This document shows positions 44,582 to 53,440 of a stretch of DNA of 64,000 bases, piece by piece; the stretch's first letter is position 1, and every line of letters begins with the position of its first letter. Position numbers and translations under genes: made by a program. This DNA comes from Nitratireductor luteus. Lineage in GTDB: Bacteria > Pseudomonadota > Alphaproteobacteria > Rhizobiales > Rhizobiaceae. The notes beneath the pieces were generated by a model. It did no database searches, was not told where the DNA came from, and worked only from the letters and a program-made list of their open reading frames with translations. The stretch spans positions 186,001 to 250,000 of the forward strand of contig NZ_JAOANW010000004.1 in the NCBI RefSeq assembly GCF_026162365.1. The letters are read 5' to 3'.

Positions 44582-44652
44582 TCTCCCCCGCCAGGGGGGA
44601 GATACGCTGCCATCGATTCCGGGTGCCCTTATCTCTCCCTCTGCGGGAGAGA
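44582..44652. repeat. Two consecutive CT/GA-rich hairpins in the gcdH-kbl gap
   Basis: TCTCCCCC/GGGGGAGA (44582-44589 and 44595-44602) and TCTCTCCC/GGGAGAGA (44632-44639 and 44645-44652) are each perfect 8-bp stems. They resemble the hairpin part of the dispersed repeats at 131, 7011, 8713 and 15378 but lack the 'atgcccggcagggcag' tail. Confidence 0.6.
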
Positions 44653-44745
44653 CAGCGCTTTCAGCATTCTGGCCGAAGGCTGAATGCTGGAAATCGCAAG
44701 ACAGGGGCTTGCCTCGCGCGACGGCCGTTTCTTGGTGAGGTACAC

Positions 44746-45933
44746 ATGACCGTTTCCTACCTAAAACACCTTTCTGCCGAGCTCGACGGCCTGAAATCCG
44801 CCGGCCTCTACAAGACCGAGCGCGTCATCACCTCGATGCAGTCGGCCGAGATCGAGAGCGGCGGCAGGAAGGTGCTGAACTTCTGTGCCAACAATTATCT
44901 GGGCCTTGCCGACAACGAGGAGCTGCGCGCGACGGCCAAGAAGGCGCTCGACCGCTACGGCTACGGCATGGCCTCCGTCCGCTTCATCTGCGGCACCCAG
45001 GAAGAGCACAAAGAGCTCGAGGAGACGATCTCGAAATTCCTCGGCATGGAGGACACGATCCTCTATTCCTCGTGCTTCGACGCCAATGCGGGCCTGTTCG
45101 AAACGCTGCTCGGGCCGGAAGACGCGGTCATTTCCGATGCGCTCAACCACGCCTCGATCATCGACGGCGTGCGGCTCAGCAAGGCAAGGCGCTACCGCTA
45201 CGCCAACAACGACATGGGCGAGCTGGAAGACCGGCTGAAGGAGGCCGCGGACGCCCGCTTCCGGCTGATCGCCACCGATGGCGTGTTCTCCATGGACGGC
45301 ATCGTCGCCAATCTTCAGGGCATCTGCGACCTGGCCGACAAATACGGCGCCATGGTCATGGTGGACGACAGCCACGCCATCGGCTTCGTCGGCGCGCATG
45401 GGCGCGGCACGCCGGAGCATTGCGGCGTGGAGGGGCGGGTGGACATCGTCACCGGAACGCTCGGCAAGGCGCTCGGCGGGGCCTCCGGCGGCTATACGAG
45501 CGGCAGGAAGGAGGTGGTGGAGTGGCTGCGCCAGCGCTCGCGCCCCTATCTTTTTTCCAACACGCTGGCCCCGGTCATCGCCGCCGCCTCGCTCAAGGTC
45601 TTCGACATCGTCAGGAACGGCGACAGCCTGCGCCGCCACCTTTACGACAACGCGGCCCGCTTTCGCGCCGGCATGGAGAAGCTGGGCTTCACGCTCGCCG
45701 GCGGCGGCCATCCGATCATCCCGGTGATGCTGGGCGATGCCGCGCTGGCCGACAAGATGGCCTCGCGCCTGCTGGACCACGGGATCTATGTCATCGGCTT
45801 TTCCTTTCCGGTGGTGCCCAAGGGCCAGGCCCGCATCCGCACGCAGATGTCGGCCGCCCATTCGGCGGAGGATATCGACCGGGCGGTGGAGGCGTTCGCG
45901 ATCGTGGGGCGGGAACTGGGGGTGATTTCATGA
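44746..45933 (+). CDS. kbl: Glycine C-acetyltransferase (2-amino-3-ketobutyrate CoA ligase)
   Basis: Kbl is a PLP enzyme that splits 2-amino-3-ketobutyrate with CoA into glycine and acetyl-CoA. The 395-residue protein has the alpha-oxoamine synthase pattern: '[13 protein letters not shown]' near the start, '[15 protein letters not shown]', and the PLP lysine in '[14 protein letters not shown]' near residue 241. The frame is open 77 codons upstream, but GGTGAGG 5 bp before the ATG at 44746 and the family N-terminus fix the start. tdh follows after 34 bp, completing the threonine-to-glycine pathway. Confidence 0.96.
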   Translation: MTVSYLKHLSAELDGLKSAGLYKTERVITSMQSAEIESGGRKVLNFCANNYLGLADNEELRATAKKALDRYGYGMASVRFICGTQEEHKELEETISKFLGMEDTILYSSCFDANAGLFETLLGPEDAVISDALNHASIIDGVRLSKARRYRYANNDMGELEDRLKEAADARFRLIATDGVFSMDGIVANLQGICDLADKYGAMVMVDDSHAIGFVGAHGRGTPEHCGVEGRVDIVTGTLGKALGGASGGYTSGRKEVVEWLRQRSRPYLFSNTLAPVIAAASLKVFDIVRNGDSLRRHLYDNAARFRAGMEKLGFTLAGGGHPIIPVMLGDAALADKMASRLLDHGIYVIGFSFPVVPKGQARIRTQMSAAHSAEDIDRAVEAFAIVGRELGVIS

Positions 45934-45967
45934 CGGCAGCCGACACTCCAGATACGGGGACAGTCTC

Positions 45968-47002
<1,035 letters not shown>

Positions 47003-47040
47003 GAGCGCTTTTGGAAGTGCCTCTCAGACGTTGAAGGGGC

Positions 47041-47445
47041 TCAGGGACCGACGAGCCGGATGGACGCCGCTTCGGCGGCACGGAGAAGCTTGTTGTCGAG
47101 TGTGGCGAGGGGCAGACGCAATCGACCGGCCAACTCCAGATAGCTCGCGTCGTAGATGGAAAGGGCATGCGCGCGCGCCAGTTGCAGGAGAACCTGTTCA
47201 TCCACATCATTGTCTTCGACGATTGGGTAGATTGCCAGATTGGCGATAATTCCAGCCGTTTGCTCCAATGTCAGCCGCATGCGTCGTTCCGCGACCACAA
47301 GCAGATTGCGCACCTCGAACCACCAGATCGGTGGAACAAAAAAATGGTCATGAAGGAGATGACCCTCCAAGTGCGTTGCGAGAGGGTGCTCTTCGTCGGG
47401 TAGAAGCCAGGCCGCAGTTACCGAGGCGTCCAAAATGAACGGCAT
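47041..47445 (-). CDS. vapC: PIN-domain toxin, VapC family
   Basis: This 134-residue PIN-domain ribonuclease is the toxin of a type II pair. The four acidic residues of the Mg2+ site are visible: D6 ('FILDAS'), E44 ('FEVRN'), D99 ('YDASY') and D117 ('TLDNK'). VapC toxins cleave tRNA or rRNA when not bound by antitoxin. Its ATG overlaps the antitoxin stop by 1 bp (TGATG), giving coupled synthesis. It points toward tdh and its stop is 38 bp from the tdh stop. The target RNA is unknown. Confidence 0.92.
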   Translation of the reverse strand: MPFILDASVTAAWLLPDEEHPLATHLEGHLLHDHFFVPPIWWFEVRNLLVVAERRMRLTLEQTAGIIANLAIYPIVEDNDVDEQVLLQLARAHALSIYDASYLELAGRLRLPLATLDNKLLRAAEAASIRLVGP

Positions 47446-47696
47446 CAGTATCTATGCCCCTCATGACGCCAGGAGAGCACTTCCTCGATGGTAATGCCGG
47501 TTTTGGGAAGTGATGCACGAAGCTTGCGGATATTCTCGACCGCCCGCCGCACTTCCTCAGGGCGTTTGCTCTCCTCGGGCACCATCCTGGCAATCGTCCG
47601 GCCGTGACGCGTGATGGATACAATCTCCCCGCGCTCGACGTCGCTGAGCAGAGCCGAAAACTTGGCTTTGGCTTCCGTGGCAGGGACTGTCTTCAT
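47445..47696 (-). CDS. Phd/YefM family antitoxin
   Basis: This 83-residue antitoxin begins 'MKTVPATEAKAKFSALLSDVERGE' and continues 'IVSITRHGRTIARMVP', the Phd/YefM DNA-binding and dimerisation pattern. The C-terminal part ('ITIEEVLSWRHEGHRY') would wrap the PIN toxin. It is the first gene of the pair. The perfect palindrome TTGACCGGTCAA ends 5 bp before its start codon, so autorepression is likely. The pair lies between the threonine operon and the MarR gene and is probably a mobile insertion. Confidence 0.92.
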   Translation of the reverse strand: MKTVPATEAKAKFSALLSDVERGEIVSITRHGRTIARMVPEESKRPEEVRRAVENIRKLRASLPKTGITIEEVLSWRHEGHRY

Positions 47697-47700
47697 TTCT

Positions 47701-47712
47701 TTGACCGGTCAA
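47701..47712 (-). promoter_or_regulatory. Perfect palindrome TTGACCGGTCAA, likely antitoxin operator
   Basis: This 12-bp perfect dyad ends 5 bp upstream of the antitoxin ATG, at the place where Phd/YefM complexes bind to repress their own operon. AT-rich sequence ('ttaatatgac', 'gatataat') next to it could supply the promoter. Confidence 0.55.
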
Positions 47713-47749
47713 TCTGGTTAATATGACTTTCAGATATAATGCCGTCCCT

Positions 47750-48202
47750 TCACTTCGTCAACACGGCCTCTTCCAAGGCCGCGAGCCCCTTCAGAACGGC
47801 CTCGCGCTTGCGCATGTCGAGCTTGCCCAGAAGGTCGGCTTCGAATGTCTTGGCGAGCGGAACCAGTTCCTCGTAGACGCGCTGGCCGGCGGGCGTCAGC
47901 TCGAGGTGTTCCACCCGCCGGTCCTGCCCGTCCGCCCGGCGCTTCAGCCAGCGCCTTCTCTCCAGCGCCGCCACCGCGCGGCTGACCTTTGTCTTGTGCA
48001 TGGAGGAATGGGCGCCGACCTCGGTCGCCGTCATCGTGCCATACTGGCCGAGCGTTGCCAGTGTGCGCCATTCCGGCCGGGTGAGGCCGTGGCGCTGCCG
48101 GTAGATGTCGGAGAAGGAGCGGCTGACCGCATCGGCCAGCCGGTTGAGTCTGTAGGGCAGGAAGGATTCCAGTGACAGGATTTCGCGGTCGGGCATGGCC
48201 AT
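47750..48202 (-). CDS. MarR family transcriptional regulator
   Basis: This 150-residue winged-helix regulator has the MarR core: 'HGLTRPEWRTLATLGQYGTMTATEVGAH' in consecutive helices, the recognition helix around 'SSMHKTKVSRAVAALERRRWLKRRAD', and the wing 'GQDRRVEHLELTPAGQRVYEEL'. It is divergent from hmgA across 71 bp, so it probably controls the homogentisate operon in response to an aromatic ligand. An alternative start lies two codons inside. The ligand is inferred from context only. Confidence 0.92.
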   Translation of the reverse strand: MAMPDREILSLESFLPYRLNRLADAVSRSFSDIYRQRHGLTRPEWRTLATLGQYGTMTATEVGAHSSMHKTKVSRAVAALERRRWLKRRADGQDRRVEHLELTPAGQRVYEELVPLAKTFEADLLGKLDMRKREAVLKGLAALEEAVLTK

Positions 48203-48210
48203 GACATGGT

Positions 48211-48245
48211 TTGATAGTTACATTTTCAATGGTTACAGATGAAAC
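48211..48245. promoter_or_regulatory. MarR/hmgA divergent control region
   Basis: The short inverted repeat CATT-TTC-AATG (48221-48231) lies between two direct 'gttaca' repeats (48217-48222 and 48232-48237), close to the MarR start. This is a reasonable MarR operator, inferred from position and symmetry. Confidence 0.35.
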
Positions 48246-48273
48246 CAGTTTGGTCAATCCTGCGGAGGACGAA

Positions 48274-49587
48274 ATGACGGTCCGATACATGCCGGGTTTC
48301 GGCAACGACTTCGAAACCGAAAGCCTTCCCGGTGCGCTGCCGCAAGGCCAGAACTCGCCGCAGCGTCCGGCCTATGGCCTCTATGCGGAACAGCTCTCCG
48401 GCTCTCCCTTCACCGCCCCGCGCGGCACCAACGAGCGCTCCTGGCTCTACCGCATCCGCCCCTCGGTGCGGCACACGTCGCGCTTCAAGCCGGTCGAATA
48501 TGCGCGCTGGAAATCGGCGCCCAACCTGGACGACCACGAGCTTTCGCTCGGGCAGCTTCGCTGGGACCCGATCCCCATTCCCAACGAGCAAACGGATTTC
48601 CTGGCGGGCATCCGCACCATGACGACCGCCGGCGACACGCAGGGACAGTCGGGAATGGCGGCGCATATCTATGTCGCGAACGCCTCGATGGTGGACGACC
48701 ACTTTTTCAACGCCGATGGCGAGTTGCTGATCGTGCCGCAGGAAGGCGGCATCCGCGTCATGACCGAGATGGGCATCATGGAAGTGACGCCGGGCGAGAT
48801 ATGCATCGTTCCGCGCGGCATGATCTTCAAGGTCGAGCTGATGGACGGCCCGGTGCGCGGCTATATATGCGAGAACTACGGCGCCAAGTTCACCCTGCCG
48901 GACCGCGGGCCGATCGGGGCCAACTGCCTGGCCAATCCGCGCGACTTCAAGACGCCGGTCGCCTGGTACGAGGAGAAGGAGACGCCCTGCCGGCTGACGG
49001 TGAAATGGTGCGGGCGCTTCTATCGCACGGAGATCGATCACTCGCCGCTCGACGTGGTCGCCTGGCACGGCAACTATTCGCCGTACAAATACGACCTTTC
49101 CACCTTCTCGCCGGTCGGCGCCATCCTGTTCGACCATCCCGATCCGTCGATCTTCACGGTGCTCACCGCGCCCTCGGGCGAGGAGGGGACGGCCAATGTC
49201 GATTTCGTGATCTTCCCGCCGCGCTGGCTGGTGGCCGAGCACACCTTCCGCCCGCCCTGGTACCACCGCAACATCATGAGCGAGTTCATGGGGCTGATCA
49301 AAGGCCAGTACGATGCCAAGGAGGAAGGATTCGTGCCCGGCGGCATTTCGCTGCACAACATGATGCTGCCGCACGGGCCGGACGCTCACGGTTATGAGAA
49401 GGCGACCAGCGTGGAGTTGAAGCCGGTGAAGCTTGATGACACGATGGCGTTCATGTTCGAAACCCGGTTTCCCCAGCACCTGACGCGCTTCGCCGCCGAA
49501 AACGAGGCGCTCCAGGACAATTATATCGACTGCTGGACCGGCCTGAAGAAGCGTTTCAACGGCACGCCTGAAGGCGACTGGTCTTGA
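48274..49587 (+). CDS. hmgA: Homogentisate 1,2-dioxygenase
   Basis: HmgA is a non-heme Fe(II) enzyme that opens the homogentisate ring to maleylacetoacetate in tyrosine and phenylalanine breakdown. The 437-residue cupin protein shows the iron-ligand region '[14 protein letters not shown]' (His and Glu) and '[10 protein letters not shown]' (His), and family stretches '[11 protein letters not shown]' and '[11 protein letters not shown]'. An in-frame ATG at 48229 exists, but the excellent GGAGGA 4 bp before the ATG at 48274 and the family start '[16 protein letters not shown]' decide. Its stop overlaps the TTG of the next gene (TTGA). Confidence 0.96.
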   Translation: MTVRYMPGFGNDFETESLPGALPQGQNSPQRPAYGLYAEQLSGSPFTAPRGTNERSWLYRIRPSVRHTSRFKPVEYARWKSAPNLDDHELSLGQLRWDPIPIPNEQTDFLAGIRTMTTAGDTQGQSGMAAHIYVANASMVDDHFFNADGELLIVPQEGGIRVMTEMGIMEVTPGEICIVPRGMIFKVELMDGPVRGYICENYGAKFTLPDRGPIGANCLANPRDFKTPVAWYEEKETPCRLTVKWCGRFYRTEIDHSPLDVVAWHGNYSPYKYDLSTFSPVGAILFDHPDPSIFTVLTAPSGEEGTANVDFVIFPPRWLVAEHTFRPPWYHRNIMSEFMGLIKGQYDAKEEGFVPGGISLHNMMLPHGPDAHGYEKATSVELKPVKLDDTMAFMFETRFPQHLTRFAAENEALQDNYIDCWTGLKKRFNGTPEGDWS

Positions 49588-50438
49588 GCGACCGGCTCGT
49601 CATCCTGGGGAGCAAGGGCGGGCCGGCGATCCGGCCCGAGGGGCCGATGCCGACCTCTACCCTGCTGGAGCTCGCCGGCCGGCGCATCGTGGTCGACTGC
49701 GGACTGGGCGTCACCGTTGGCGTCGTCGATGCGGACATGCATCTGCGCGATCTCGATCTGATCTTCATCACGCACCTGCATTCGGACCATGTGCTGGAGA
49801 TGGGACCGCTGATCCACACCGCCTGGACGGCGGGGCTGGCGAAGCCGGTCTCGGTCCACGGCCCGCCCGGCATCGGCGATGTCTGGAAAGGCTTCTGCCA
49901 GTCGATGTCCTATGACATCGAAACCCGCATCGAGGACGAGGGGCGCCCCGATATTCGCGACCTGGTGCGGATCACCGAATATGGCGAGGGTCCGGTGCTG
50001 GATGAGGATGGCCTGAGCGTCGAGGCGCTGCGGGTCGTCCATCCGCCCGTGACCGACTGCTTCGCGCTGTCCTTCCAGGGTGGCGGAAGGAAGATCGTGT
50101 TCTCGGCCGACACGGCCTATTTCCCGCCGCTGGCTGACTTCGCCCGCAAGGCCGATGTTCTCGTGCATGAAGCCATGCTGGAAGAGGGAGTGGATGCGCT
50201 GGTCGCGCGCACCGGCAACGCGGCCTCGCTGAAGAAGCACCTCATGGACAGCCATACGCTGGCCGGGGACGCGGGACGCATCGCAAGCCTTGCCGAATGC
50301 GGCCATCTGCTGCTGCATCATCTGATCCCCGCCGACGACCCGAACTTCGGCGAGGAAGAATGGCATGACGCCGTGCGCAAAACGTGGTCAGGTCCCTTGA
50401 TCGTCGCGCGCGACGGCCTCGAGATACGGCTGGACTGA
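49584..50438 (+). CDS. MBL-fold metallo-hydrolase (RNase Z/arylsulfatase-like group)
   Basis: This 284-residue metallo-beta-lactamase-fold hydrolase has the complete metal motif 'THLHSDH' (H64, H66, D68, H69), the later Asp in 'FSADTAYFP' and a His in '[10 protein letters not shown]'. It starts at a TTG overlapping the hmgA stop, so it is co-translated with HmgA. It lies between hmgA and the fumarylacetoacetase-family gene, so a role on a lactone, ester or thioester side product of ring cleavage is plausible, but nothing in the sequence shows the substrate. RNase Z activity is unlikely in this setting. Confidence 0.88.
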   Translation: MSDRLVILGSKGGPAIRPEGPMPTSTLLELAGRRIVVDCGLGVTVGVVDADMHLRDLDLIFITHLHSDHVLEMGPLIHTAWTAGLAKPVSVHGPPGIGDVWKGFCQSMSYDIETRIEDEGRPDIRDLVRITEYGEGPVLDEDGLSVEALRVVHPPVTDCFALSFQGGGRKIVFSADTAYFPPLADFARKADVLVHEAMLEEGVDALVARTGNAASLKKHLMDSHTLAGDAGRIASLAECGHLLLHHLIPADDPNFGEEEWHDAVRKTWSGPLIVARDGLEIRLD

Positions 50439-50480
50439 TCGCGACGACATTGACAGATTCGAGCCAGGGAGAAGCATCGC

Positions 50481-51500
50481 ATGAAAGTCGCCACCTTGAA
50501 GGACGGCACACGGGACGGCAGGCTGGTCGTCGTCTCGAAGGATCTGACCCGTTATACGGACGCCTCCTTCCTCGCGCCGACGCTGCAGGCCGCGCTCGAC
50601 GACTGGTCGCGCGTTGCGCCCCATCTGGCAGCCCTTGCCGAAAGCCTGGAGCACGGCGCGGTGCCGGCCGAGCGCTTCCACGAACACGATGCCATGTCGC
50701 CCCTGCCGCGCGCCTATCAATGGGCGGACGGCTCGGCCTATGTGAACCATGTCGAACTGGTGCGGAAGGCGCGCGGGGCCGAAATGCCCAGGAGCTTCTG
50801 GGAAGACCCGCTTATCTATCAGGGCGGATCGGATTCCTTCCTCGGCCCGCGCGATCCCATCGCCGTGGCCGATGAGGCATACGGCATCGACATGGAAGGC
50901 GAGGTCGCCGTCATCGTTGACGACGTTCCCATGGGCGCTTCGGCGGACGAGGCACGGGATGCGATACGCCTCATCATGCTGGTCAACGACGTCTCGCTGC
51001 GCGGCCTCATCCCGGCCGAACTCGGCAAGGGTTTCGGCTTTTTCCAGTCGAAGCCTTCCTCGGCCTTCTCGCCGGTAGCGGTCACCCCGGACGAGATGGG
51101 CGAGGCCTGGGACGGGGGCAAGGTGCACCTGCCGCTTTGCGTCGACTACAACGGCAAGCCCTTCGGCCGGGCCAATGCCGGGATCGACATGACTTTCGAT
51201 TTCCCGACGCTGATCGCCCATGCCGCCAAGACGCGCCCGCTTTGCGCGGGCTCGATCATCGGCTCGGGCACCGTATCCAACAAGCTCGACGGCGGGCCGG
51301 GCAAGCCCGTCGATGCCGGCGGCGCCGGCTATTCCTGCATAGCGGAAATCCGCATGATCGAGGCAATCGACGACGGCAGGCCCAAAACTCCGTTCATGCG
51401 TTTCGGCGACACGGTGCGTATCGAGATGAAGGATAAGAATGGCCATTCCATTTTCGGCGCGATCGAGCAGGAAGTGCAGAAATACGAGAAAGGCGCATAA
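50481..51500 (+). CDS. Fumarylacetoacetate hydrolase family protein
   Basis: This 339-residue FAH-fold enzyme probably hydrolyses fumarylacetoacetate to fumarate and acetoacetate, the last step of the homogentisate route. The N-terminal cap begins 'MKVATLKDGTRDGRLVVVSK', and the catalytic domain has 'YGIDMEGEVAVIVDDVPMG' with metal-binding acidic residues, 'LVNDVSLRGLIPAELGKGFGFFQSKP', and 'GSGTVSNK'. It is shorter than eukaryotic FAH (about 419) and of the bacterial type found beside hmgA. The ATG has GGGAGA upstream. Its TAA is followed without a gap by the next ATG. Confidence 0.92.
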   Translation: MKVATLKDGTRDGRLVVVSKDLTRYTDASFLAPTLQAALDDWSRVAPHLAALAESLEHGAVPAERFHEHDAMSPLPRAYQWADGSAYVNHVELVRKARGAEMPRSFWEDPLIYQGGSDSFLGPRDPIAVADEAYGIDMEGEVAVIVDDVPMGASADEARDAIRLIMLVNDVSLRGLIPAELGKGFGFFQSKPSSAFSPVAVTPDEMGEAWDGGKVHLPLCVDYNGKPFGRANAGIDMTFDFPTLIAHAAKTRPLCAGSIIGSGTVSNKLDGGPGKPVDAGGAGYSCIAEIRMIEAIDDGRPKTPFMRFGDTVRIEMKDKNGHSIFGAIEQEVQKYEKGA

Positions 51501-52451
51501 ATGGCGAAGAACTTCGCATCGGCCGGGGACTTGGCCGACAAGAAAATCTCGTTCGACGAGATCGGCCGCGACCTGTGGGCATTCACGGCCGAGGGCGATC
51601 CGAATTCGGGCGTCATCATCGGCGATGAATCGGTGATGGTGATCGAGGCGCAGGCGACGCCGCGCCTTGCGGAAAAGGTGATCGAGAAGGTGCGCTCGGT
51701 CACCGACAAGCCGATCAGCCATCTGGTGCTGACGCACTACCATGCCGTGCGCGTTCTGGGGGCTTCCGCCTATAAGGCCCCCACCATCGTCATGAGCGAC
51801 AAGGCGCGCGCGATGGTGGTGGAGCGCGGCAAGGAGGACTGGGATTCCGAATTCGTCCGCTTCCCGCGCCTTTTCCAGGGGCACGAAAGCATTCCCGGGC
51901 TCACCTGGCCGACCACGACCTTCTCGCAATCGATGACGGTGTATTTGGGCAGGCGCCGGGTCGACCTGATGTTCCTGGGACGCGCCCATACGGCCGGCGA
52001 CATCGTCGCCCATGTGCCGGATGCCAATGTCATGTTCACCGGCGACATCGTTGAATATCATTCGGCCTGCTATTGCGGCGACGGCCATTTCCACGACTGG
52101 CCGGGAACGCTGGAGGAAATCCGCGCCTTCGATCCCGATGCCATCGCGCCGGGCCGGGGTGATGCGCTGGTGGGCCGCGACATGGTCAACGAAGCGCTGG
52201 ACCTGACCGGCGATTTCGTTCTGTCGACCTATCAGCCGGTCGCCCGCGTGGCGCAGGGCGGCGGCAGCCTGAAGGAGGCCTGGGATGCCTGTCGCGCCGA
52301 GTGCGACCCCAAATTCTCCGACTACGCGATCTACGAGCATTGCCTGCCCTTCAACGTCTCGCGCGCCTATGACGAGGCGCTGGGCATCGATACGCCGCGC
52401 ATCTGGACCGCCGAGCGCGACAAGCAGATGTGGGAGGCGCTGCAAGGGTAG
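51501..52451 (+). CDS. MBL-fold protein with degenerate metal-binding motif
   Basis: This 316-residue metallo-beta-lactamase-fold protein has the zinc motif altered: the usual H-x-H-x-D-H reads 'HYHAVR' (H79, H81, then V83 and R84). The late 'PGHG' is 'PGRG' (R219). H163 ('GRAHTAGD') and D182 remain, so a single metal could still bind. The start codon directly follows the fumarylacetoacetase stop, so the two are tightly coupled. It may be a lyase or hydrolase adapted to the pathway, or a non-catalytic partner. I am sure of the fold and not of the activity. Confidence 0.85.
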   Translation: MAKNFASAGDLADKKISFDEIGRDLWAFTAEGDPNSGVIIGDESVMVIEAQATPRLAEKVIEKVRSVTDKPISHLVLTHYHAVRVLGASAYKAPTIVMSDKARAMVVERGKEDWDSEFVRFPRLFQGHESIPGLTWPTTTFSQSMTVYLGRRRVDLMFLGRAHTAGDIVAHVPDANVMFTGDIVEYHSACYCGDGHFHDWPGTLEEIRAFDPDAIAPGRGDALVGRDMVNEALDLTGDFVLSTYQPVARVAQGGGSLKEAWDACRAECDPKFSDYAIYEHCLPFNVSRAYDEALGIDTPRIWTAERDKQMWEALQG

Positions 52452-52509
52452 CCGCGCCCAAAGGCGGATCGGCCGATGGCGGTGCGGCATGGCAAGAAGG
52501 AGCGAGACG

Positions 52510-52851
52510 ATGCCGAACTGGCTGCTGGGTCTGATCTTCGTTCTGTCACTGGCGCTGGTGATCTATGGCTGGCGGCAGATATTGCGCCTGACGTTCGGCC
52601 TGGAAAAGCAGCGCTTCGGCTGGTCCGACGATGAAGCCAGATTGAAGTTCTTCTCGCTGCGCAGCCCGCGCGGACCCGGCAAGAGAAAGCGCATGCAAAA
52701 GTACCTCCGGGAGGAACTGCGCGCCTACGCCGAGGAGACGGGCCAGGGCGACATCCACCGCCGCGCCCGCCTGGCGCTGGCGGCGGGCTATGCCGGGGCG
52801 ATCGCCTCCAGCTTCGCATGGATATTGTCGATCGCATTCGCCAGCCAGTGA
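52510..52851 (+). CDS. Small membrane protein, unknown function
   Basis: This 113-residue protein has one N-terminal hydrophobic helix (about residues 4-22) and a C-terminal one (about 92-112), with a basic middle ('RSPRGPGKRKRMQKYLREELR'). It should be an inner-membrane hairpin with the basic loop in the cytosol. I recognise no family. It sits between the second MBL gene (58 bp upstream) and the DinB gene (10 bp downstream), and so is probably part of the same transcript. The start ATG follows 'aaggagcgag'. Confidence 0.7.
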   Translation: MPNWLLGLIFVLSLALVIYGWRQILRLTFGLEKQRFGWSDDEARLKFFSLRSPRGPGKRKRMQKYLREELRAYAEETGQGDIHRRARLALAAGYAGAIASSFAWILSIAFASQ

Positions 52852-52861
52852 CGGAGCCAGA

Positions 52862-53395
52862 ATGGATCTGCAAACCCATTTCAAGAAGATGGCGGCCAAC
52901 AATCGCTGGTCGAACCGGCGGCTGATGCGCGCCGTGCTCGCGCTGGAGCCGGGCGAGTTCGAAGCGCCGCGCACGGGCTTCTTCCCGTCCATAGCTAAGA
53001 CGCTCAATCACATCCTGGCCGTCGACCTCTACTATCTGGACGCGCTGGAGGAAGGCGGCCGCGGGCCCTCGGCATTCCATGACTTCGTGGCGTTCGAGGA
53101 TCCGGTGGCGCTCGCGCAAGCGCGGCGTGTGGAGGACGAACGCCTCATCGCCTTGTGCGAAAGGCTCGGCAGCGCCGACATGGCGCGCCGCGTCGTCACG
53201 GACCGGGGGGAGGCGGGCCGGTTCCCCGAGCTTGTCGGCGATTTGCTCGCCCATTTGTTCCTGCACCAGATTCACCACCGCGGGCAGGTGCACGCCATGC
53301 TGTCCGGCACCACCGTCAAGCCGCCTCAGCTCGACGAATTCTTCCTCGATTTCGACGCGCCTTCGAGGCGGGGCGAGATGGACGAGCCCGATTGA
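52862..53395 (+). CDS. DinB-fold protein (possible isomerase of the homogentisate pathway)
   Basis: This 177-residue four-helix DinB/YfiT-type protein has the metal-binding His triad intact: H50 in 'TLNHILAVD', and H135 and H139 in 'HQIHHRGQ', the family H-x3-H-R-G-Q pattern. The superfamily includes thiol-dependent S-transferases and maleylpyruvate isomerases as well as many uncharacterised proteins. It lies in a homogentisate cluster that has the dioxygenase and fumarylacetoacetase but no visible zeta-GST maleylacetoacetate isomerase, so it is a candidate for that step (inference). The gene starts 10 bp after the small membrane-protein gene. Confidence 0.85.
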   Translation: MDLQTHFKKMAANNRWSNRRLMRAVLALEPGEFEAPRTGFFPSIAKTLNHILAVDLYYLDALEEGGRGPSAFHDFVAFEDPVALAQARRVEDERLIALCERLGSADMARRVVTDRGEAGRFPELVGDLLAHLFLHQIHHRGQVHAMLSGTTVKPPQLDEFFLDFDAPSRRGEMDEPD

Positions 53396-53440
53396 ACCCG
53401 CCGCCCGCCGCCCGCCGGCCGCAACGAGTGTTTGGAGAAG

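Noticed and set aside
44497-44745. Possible glycine riboswitch before kbl
   Set aside because: The gap contains simple CT/GA hairpins only. The conserved glycine aptamer core is not visible.
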